From positions 4,362,001 through 4,426,000 of the forward strand of contig JAVUNC010000004.1 in NCBI GenBank assembly GCA_032173965.1: DNA of 64,000 nt, read 5' to 3'. Source of the stretch: Sitta carolinensis. Lineage: Eukaryota; Chordata; Aves; Passeriformes; Sittidae. The notes beneath the pieces were generated by a model. It did not search any database and was not told the DNA's origin. It saw only the letters and a program-made list of their open reading frames with translations. This document shows positions 57,159-64,000 of the stretch, in pieces. Position 1 is the stretch's first letter. Each line of letters opens with the position of its first letter. The position numbers and the translations under genes were made by a program.

Positions 57159-57649
57159 GAGAATTTTGACCCTCGGTGTACTTTTAGACAGTTAAGTTTG
57201 GAGCTGAGTTTGAGCTGAGCTTTCTTGAGCCTTCTGATTGATAATCTACTGGGGCCATTTTAAAGTCTAGAAATTTATTTTAATTGCATCATGAAAAAAT
57301 TATATTTGGCAGAGTATTTTGTCTCCACAGAGTTATGCTCTAACTTTTTTTTAGCACTACAGTTCTTTCTCTTCTTAAAACTAAAGGACTGTCTTGAACA
57401 ACAGTCAGGGCCTTCAGATTCCTCAAGGACCCTTCAGTCTCTGAGCTTCACAAACGCAAATCAACTGCTTCAGCTAAGAAAAAAAAAGCTGCTTCATACT
57501 CAGAGTCAACCTGGCAATATTTTCCCAGGGCACAATGTCACCGGTCACCTTCTTCCTAATTAATTAACGCCCCAATAGACTGGCACCAGTGTGTTTTGAA
57601 AAGTTCTCAACAACAACAGTCTCTTCTGTGATGTAGCTTAAACATGCAC
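57159..57649. other. Unassigned DNA
   Basis: Nothing is recognised. Confidence 0.4.
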
Positions 57650-58100
57650 ATTACACTCTGTTTTGATTGATTGATGAACCTCAGTGCAGTGTATATAATA
57701 ATGTGCTAAATGTTACATATGCCCTTAGTGGGTAATTTCAGGAAATTATTAAAATGTGCTTCTTTTAAAAGGTTTGGTAATGTGAGTCACAGAGACGCTT
57801 GACAGACCCAATGCTGATTAGTGTGGGTGACCACAGTGTACTCGAGGCTTTGATATTTCTTGGCTTTTTCTTGGTTTCCCGGAGGCCCTTTGGACAAAGC
57901 AAGAAAGATGGCTGAGACACCCTTGGCCTTCTGGGAAACTCAGTGACATTTAAAGACTGCTGGGGCTTATTCTGTTAATATCTAAACTAATTAAAATCAA
58001 ATCATAATTGTAGGAGTTTGTTCACCAGAATTCTAATCAGACTCGGAGCAGTGCACGCTGCCGTACTAACGGCTGCCTCAGCTCTGTGAGGAGTGTTTCA
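57650..58100. other. Candidate conserved non-coding element
   Basis: Unique sequence with GCTTGACAGACC and GCTGATTAG (TALE and homeodomain-like), AAACTAATTAAAATC, TCATAATTG, and retained CpGs at 58042-58075. Stops occur in all frames. Texture as in vertebrate enhancers. Confidence 0.35.
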
Positions 58101-58339
58101 CCACACAGCCAATTGTTCTCAGTGGCTTGTCCTGATCTTACAACCAGCTCCTTAAATAAGAAATGTCACTTCAAATGCAGGGTGAAGGCTTCCTTTCAAC
58201 ATTTCCACTTTCCATATACACCGAGCACATTTTGCTCCATCATGTCCTGGGGTATTTGTCCGATGTGGCAGGCTTGTGTGTATCCACTGTGTTTTTGTTA
58301 GGACTGAGTGTGATACCCTGAACTGAACTTGCACCTCAC

Positions 58340-58690
58340 ACAGTGTCAGAGAAGACTGCAGCTTCCTCGTGAGGGGCAGCAGCTGGACAAACACCATCTC
58401 TCCTCTCTGGTGAGCAGTGACAGGACTAAGGGGGACAGAATGAAGCTGTTTCAGGGGTGGTTTAAGTTAGATATCAGGGGAAGGTTCCTCCCCCAGAGAG
58501 TTTTGGGGCACTGAAGAGGCTCCCCAGGGAATGGTCAGAGCCCCAAGGCTGCCAGAGCTCCAGGAGTGTTTGTAAAACGCTCTCAGGAAGGCACAGGGTG
58601 GGACTGCTGGGGTGTCTGTGCAGGGTCGGGAGTTGGACTGAACGATCCTGGTGGGTCCCTGCCAGCTCAGGATATTCTGTGATTCTGTAA
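58340..58690 (+). mobile_element. CR1 LINE 3' portion, distinct subfamily, internally shortened
   Basis: 'cagcttcctcgtgaggggcagcagctgg', then a jump to 'ggtgagcagtgacaggactaaggggga', 'gatatcaggggaaggttcctcccccagag', 'caggctccccaggg'-type sequence, 'ttggactgaacgatcctggtgggtccctgcc' and 'gatattctgtgattctgtaa'. About 100 bases usual between the first two blocks are missing. GC-rich subfamily with relatively many CpGs. Confidence 0.93.
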
Positions 58691-59219
58691 CACAGATAGG
58701 AGAAGCTCATGCACAATATATCAGGGCATCTAAAACAGTGTTGTGAACAATGGGGTCATAGGCTGAGCTGAATTAGAGCTGTGCCTGATGAAGTACCTGC
58801 AGCTGCTGAAGTAAATGTCTGTCAACTCAGCTCTGGCAGGTCTAGTTTTTAACATCTGTGTGTTCAGTGTCACCGTGTGCAGTGAAATACCTGTGTCAGA
58901 TCAATAAGACACTCTTACTGCTGAGGAAAACAGCATGAGAATATAACAAGTATTAAGGCATCTAGGAAAGGCTTATTAATATTTAGCAAAACTAATCTGT
59001 TTCTCACTAGCCAAAACATGCACATCCAGCCCTTTTGGGAAGACAGCTTTGAAGATTCCCTAAGTTGAAATGAGGTTTTCTGCGCTGTATGTAACCATTC
59101 ATATTCTCTGTGGGCTAAATCTTATTCCTTAATTTTGAAGTCAACCTTTGAGATTTGGGAGATCATTAGAGGGTTTGTGTATGTTTTCTTCATTCTGTTT
59201 TTCCAGATAGACCAAATGT
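58691..59219. other. Unassigned DNA
   Basis: Nothing is recognised. Confidence 0.4.
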
Positions 59220-59500
59220 AGTCACTTTATAGATGGGAATATGATTTAAATAATATGACTTTGCTAACATTGCATTTTGAATTTATCTTTATTAAGGCTG
59301 CATTTTAATTTCATTCCATGTATCCTCATTAAGCAACTGTTTGCTCCCTCAGGCATTTTTTCAAGCTAACTTTTAATCTACCTATTGGCACTCAAAGCTG
59401 TAAAAGTTAAAGCCTATTTGAATTTTTATTTGGAAATCTGTTAGATTTTTTTCCCCTTTATAGAACCGCAGGCATTTTGCTTTTACTGGAGATAGTCTAT
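59220..59500. other. Candidate conserved non-coding element
   Basis: AT-rich but complex: GCATTTTAATTTCATTCCATG (59302-59322), CTCATTAAGC, CTAACTTTTAATC and TTTGCTTTTAC words. No repeat and no open frame. Enhancer-like texture only. Confidence 0.3.
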
Positions 59501-61162
59501 TTTCTCTATATAATCTGATAAATATTAAATTAAATAACACATATTCATATCAATGTGTTGTATGCAAAGCCCTGTTTTTCAGAACACTATAGATTAACCA
59601 TAATAGCACTTTATTTTACACCAGTATTGCAGAAAGTCTCTCTGAAATCCTGTCACTGTAGCACTCAGATGCTGGATTGCCATTGAAATTAGCAGAGAGT
59701 GGGCCTAAAGGACTTACATTTTCCTTATTTCTATTGATTTTGACTTCTGAGTCATGCACACACTGCTTTAAGATGACAGGTGATGGAGAAAGTTCAGTGA
59801 AAGTGGAAGTCACTCATGGGGAGCTGCTCTACATAATGTCACATAATGTGATTTCTCTGGACATCCAACCACAGCAACATTGCAGCATGCATGAAAGTTT
59901 CTTTTTTTATTATGGTACACTCAAAGAATAAATTTCTCTTCTGCTATATACAATACCTATAAACTTTAGATCCTACCCCTCTCCTCATCCTTCCCTTCCT
60001 CCTCCACAGCCTGCATTTCTCCCCCTACAATCCAGTTGAACCCATTGTGTATTTACCTAGAGAAACAAAATTCATAGTCCTTGTTTTGATATAATGCTTC
60101 ATTCCCAGAGCTTACACAGCCTACAGTTACTGACTGCTCTCAAACTAAGTTATTGTTTAGAAATATTCCTCTAGCTCAGCATCTTGTTTTGAAAAGCTGG
60201 GTGCTACCTTCAGCAAAAAAATAAATAAACCCTCTAAAGTAGGTCAGGAATCAGAACCAAAAAGGCTGCTCAAGGCAGGCTCAGATCTGTAGGTATTTGC
60301 AATTTTAACTCACTGGTTGTTCAAAACATAACTAAAGCTCCTGAGCATAGAGCACAAACAATAGCAAGCAAAAATGGTTTATATTATAAGCATCTGCATC
60401 TGTCTTAATTATTGCCTGCTTGAAGACATATAAATAAAAATGTGAAGAACTTTAGTCAGGTATAAATTGCATAAACACAACTAAATTTTTTTTTTTTCTC
60501 CTTTGGTGCTTACTGTTTTAAGATTTAATTCCATACACCCTTTCAATTAGGACTGGATTTTCTTGTAAGCAATGCTCAGAGTTTGCTGCTGCAATGATTC
60601 TTCTGACTAAAAATAATTCTGCTGAGAGCAGTGAGATCACCTGTGCTTCTGTGGACTCTGCACTGAGACACTGCAGGCACTGAGCAGGAGGAACAGCAGA
60701 GAATGAAAATTTCCAGAGAAGAAAAGTGTCTGTGGTGGTGCTATTCTAAATGATAGATGTCTTTTTAATTTACTGTTCTGTCTTTGATAGAAAATATTGC
60801 TTCTCCATTGCTGGATGTTTCCAACAGTGGTATCTCGGACTTTTAATAAGCCAATCTCAACAGTAAAAATAATTAAAGTACTGTTCTTTGGGGGTCATTA
60901 TAGGACAATGCAAAGAAAGACACCCTTGCAAACGGGTCCCTCTGTGGGTTAGGCAGAGCTGTGCTTCCTCAGAGCCCATCTCAGACTCTGTTTTTTTTAA
61001 TTTGTTGAGTATACACAGTTTACAGGCATGGAGAAGAGTCCAGTACCACAAAAATGCCTGCCAACCAAGGGCTTTTCTTCTCAGCTGGTCCAGAGTCCTC
61101 ATGTTTTGGGCCAGGCTGAGCTCTTTTGAGAGAGGAGAAGTTGTATTATCCGCATGTATGTG
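59501..61162. other. Unassigned DNA
   Basis: No repeat or exon is recognised. A 103-codon frame (60888-61199, plus) overlaps an 81-codon minus frame, suggesting chance. Confidence 0.4.
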
Positions 61163-61290
61163 CTCCAGGTTGAATGGGGTCCTGAACAGTCTGGTCTAGT
61201 GGAAAATGGCCTTGCTCATGGGAGGATGTTGGAAGACACTCCTCAAGGTCCCTTCAACCCAAACCATTCTGTTTATCTGTGATCCTATGA
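61163..61290 (+). mobile_element. CR1 LINE 3' end, short
   Basis: 'ctccaggttgaatggggtcctgaacagtctggtctagtggaaaatggccttgctcatggg', 'ctcaaggtcccttcaacccaaaccattctg', then a decayed tail. About 130 bases. Confidence 0.95.
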
Positions 61291-63500
61291 AAAAGGAAAC
61301 CACTTTCTCAGACTGACTTATTACCAAATACAGTAAAACATGGAAAACACCGGAATGAGCGTGACTGAGACAGCATAAATGTAAGCATGAAAAAAAGCCA
61401 CACATTTACAACTCTTCTCTCAGTACTGCACAAAGTGTGATCTGTGTCAGCTGTGTACTGAATGCAAGAATCAGAAGTGAACGAGAAAAAGTATTGCTGC
61501 TGTTAATAAATGCAATCAAATAGCAGAAGCAGGTTCAGACAGATATCTCCATCTGACCTTGAAGTCACACGATTTTAAACCTCAGGTAGGCAGCAAATTC
61601 ATCTGATTTTACCCTGAGCAACCTAAGCTCCAACTCCCTGTTGGGCTGGAAGCTTGTGAATCCAGCATAATGACTTCTGTTAGAAAGTAATTGACTCCAA
61701 ATGGAAAATTTCTACTGGTATCTGCTAGACGAGGTCCCTGAGATCCTGTGCAAAGCTGGAAAAATGCTGCCTGCAGTACCCAGGCTGAAGGCATGACCTC
61801 ATGGTCTGTCATTGGGTACCTAGAGGGGCACCTCTTCATTCATCCTAGTTTGGCTTCTTGACAGACCTCAACATGTTCCTGTTGTTGCTGAAACTATGGT
61901 CAGAATCTTCCATTGTGTTCAAGCTTCAATCATGAGCTGATTTTTTTTTCCTTCTTAATTCCTTTAACAGACACATCTGCTGTTGGTTTCATAAGCACAT
62001 ATAATTTGTGTGTGCAATTATTACTTTTTTTTCTACATAATTCTGATCCCAATTCTAAGACACAAATGAAAGATAAAGAGGAAATTGAACTCTGATTTTA
62101 ACAGCACAAGTTTATGGATCTTGCCTCACTAAGAGAAGAACAGACAAAGAAACACTGCTGACCTCACAATTTATCCCAAAACATTACCAAATAGAAACTG
62201 TATTTTTTATTATCTGGACTAAAAGTTCTTTTAACTGTACATAATTGCAGGTTTATGCTTCTCTATGAATCAGCTACTGAATATAGACAGGTTACTTATG
62301 GGTTACAAATTGCACCTTGAGCCACTTTCAACCACATCCAGCTCTATTTCAGCTCTATATTTTCAGCTCAAATAGGACAAGAAGGGAAACAGAAGTTGGG
62401 GAGATGCTCCTGACTCACTTCTCAATGCCTGCTCTTGATTTAAAATCCAAGACATGCCATGAAAAAGGGGATCTTAACTTAAGGATAAATTCTCAAAAAC
62501 ACAGGACTACTTTTATAAGCAGAAAATAACTTTCACACTTAATGTTTCTTCCTTTCTTTCCTTCCTTCCAGAAACACAAAACTGAATAACACTGTCCTGA
62601 TTTATGCCATATAAATACTCAGCCCTGGTTCTTAAGGTTTGTGTGGGTTTCTTACATGAAAATGGCTGAGGAACTTCAGTCTCTTCTGTTGTGCTTTTGT
62701 TTTTAACATACGAAACATTCTTACTCAGACCTTGTTCATTAGATCACCCCATTTATTACTCACCAGTATTCTCAGCACTGCACTGATTTTGCTTCTCCTT
62801 TCAGAAGTCTTGGTAATTTTATCTTAGCAAAGAGTTGGGGAAAGTGGAAAAACTGCTTCTAGCACAATATTTTCTTTGGGGGAAGACTTGTAGCATTTTA
62901 CAGAAAACTGATTCAAACTGTAGTGATGCAGTTCCCACCACATTGAATAATGTCATTCCTTTATGTGGCAAACGTGCTTGTATCCCACATGAATTTGGCA
63001 CCACTATCATTTTTCCAATCACATACATTTACTTACATCAGAAATTGTAAATCAGAGTGCAGAAGTAGGCTACAAAGCTCAAATTATACATTTGGAACAT
63101 GCTGATATTTTAAGTTTCATGCTGTAATTTTTTTTAGTATCTCGTATTACAGTGGAGTTGTGAGAAGCTCAGTCAGTATTACCAAAAGGTCTTATGAATT
63201 TAATTCAGTTTCACAGATTTAATTTGCACAGAAAGAAAAAGAAAATAGTATTTGCAAAAACAATGATACATTTCTAAGTCATCAACTCCAAAAGGAAACT
63301 TTCAGATTTTTCACTTGGAATGACTTTTAAGGGAAAAAAAAAAAGTTTTAACTTTTAGTTTTTTATATGGCAACACTGTGATTTGGAGGGTAACAATGGT
63401 GTTAACTTGGTTGAGGAAGCATCAGTCACAGTGAAATTAAAATACCTGAGCTAAAAGTGCTAACTAATCCAAGCAAAACTAAACTAAGAGAGGTTGTTTG
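61291..63500. other. Unassigned AT-rich DNA with a TTCC run
   Basis: A short pyrimidine run of TTCC/TTTC units at about 62545-62571. Otherwise nothing is recognised. Confidence 0.45.
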
Positions 63501-63650
63501 ACTCCCCATCTCTGGAAGTGGCCCAGGCCAGGTTGGATGGGACTTGGAGCAACCTGGTCTAGTGGAAGGTGTCCCCACCCATGGCAGGGGGCTGGAACTG
63601 GATGAGATTTAAGATCCCTGCAACCCAAACCATTCTGTGATTCTATGATC
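63501..63650 (+). mobile_element. CR1 LINE 3' end, short, well preserved
   Basis: 'actccccatctctggaagtggcccaggccaggttggatgggacttggagcaacctggtctagtgg', CCACCCATGGCAGGGGGCTGG, 'aacccaaaccattctgtgattctatgatc'. A clean 3' end with two 8-bp tail units. Confidence 0.97.
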
Positions 63651-64000
63651 AAGGCATGCTATGAAAATTCTCTGTGCCTACTGTAAGCAGAGACCCAGCT
63701 GGCACAACATGAAACCACAAGAACACACTGCTGGCTCTTCTCCCCTGCTGCCAAATTTGCTTGGCCCCATGGAGAAGGACAATGTGAGTGAAGGAATCAG
63801 CAGGCTGGCCAAAGAAAGGTTTTGTTCTAACCTCCCACTGACACTGAGTTTCACAAGTAACAAGCAGGACTGGCCTAAGGCCAAAGATAAACTTTTTATT
63901 TGGCTCTCTCAGCAATGGAGATTTGTCTCCTCCAACACAGAACTTCAGCAAACTTTCCCTGGAGCGAATGGAATTTCATTCAGCTCAGGACTGGTAAAAG
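63651..64000. other. Unassigned DNA
   Basis: A 100-codon minus-strand frame (63649-63951) starts inside the CR1 tail boundary and has no domain. Nothing else is recognised. Confidence 0.4.

Noticed and set aside
1..64000. A phage, plasmid, CRISPR, toxin-antitoxin or other prokaryotic system
   Set aside because: No dense long frames, ribosome-binding sites, spaced direct repeats or operon structure. The avian CR1 repeats place the DNA in a vertebrate nucleus.

Overview
The window looks like non-coding nuclear DNA from a bird, probably a passerine. The main evidence is 28 copies or fragments of CR1, the dominant LINE retrotransposon of avian genomes. Many keep the usual 3' tail (…CCAACCCAAACCATTCTGTGATTCTRTGAT or its complement) and the body typical of songbird CR1. 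The rest is AT-rich, CpG-poor by eye, and full of A/T homopolymers. No bacterial operons, ribosome-binding sites, CRISPR arrays, rRNA or credible tRNA were seen. I found no host protein-coding exon I could support. The listed open frames are short, have no recognisable domains, and fit chance or repeat translation. The window is best read as an intron or intergenic 'desert' segment.

Layout. 1-11 kb: a 58-bp tandem duplication, a polypyrimidine tract, a CpG-richer block near 1.1-1.4 kb, and scattered CR1 fragments. 11-16 kb: an internally deleted CR1, a T33 tract, an 88-bp palindromic repeat at 13.6 kb, and several stretches that look like conserved non-coding elements (13.2, 14.8-15.3, 15.8-16.0 kb). 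16-22 kb: CR1 copies, an A18/T39 hairpin, an A40 tract and the longest open frame (183 codons, probably chance). 24.9-25.9 kb: a CR1 cluster with opposed 3' ends. 29 kb: a second, 200-bp palindromic element. 30.2-31.5 kb: another conserved-looking block. 31.6-33.3 kb: the most informative element, a minus-strand CR1 piece from the normally missing 5' half, with decayed ORF1 esterase-like and ORF2 endonuclease coding sequence. 36.8-37.6 kb: an AT-rich block with many homeodomain-type motifs. 38-64 kb: more CR1 copies, A/T-rich tracts, a CAAAA-type satellite at 49.6 kb and further enhancer-like stretches (43.1, 57.7-58.1, 59.2-59.5 kb).

Nothing here works together as a gene system. If the window has a function, it is most likely long-range regulation through the conserved-looking blocks, separated by dead CR1 insertions. 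CR1 orientation is mostly minus to about 45 kb (14 of 20 copies) and mostly plus afterwards (7 of 8). All conservation claims are pattern judgements without alignment.
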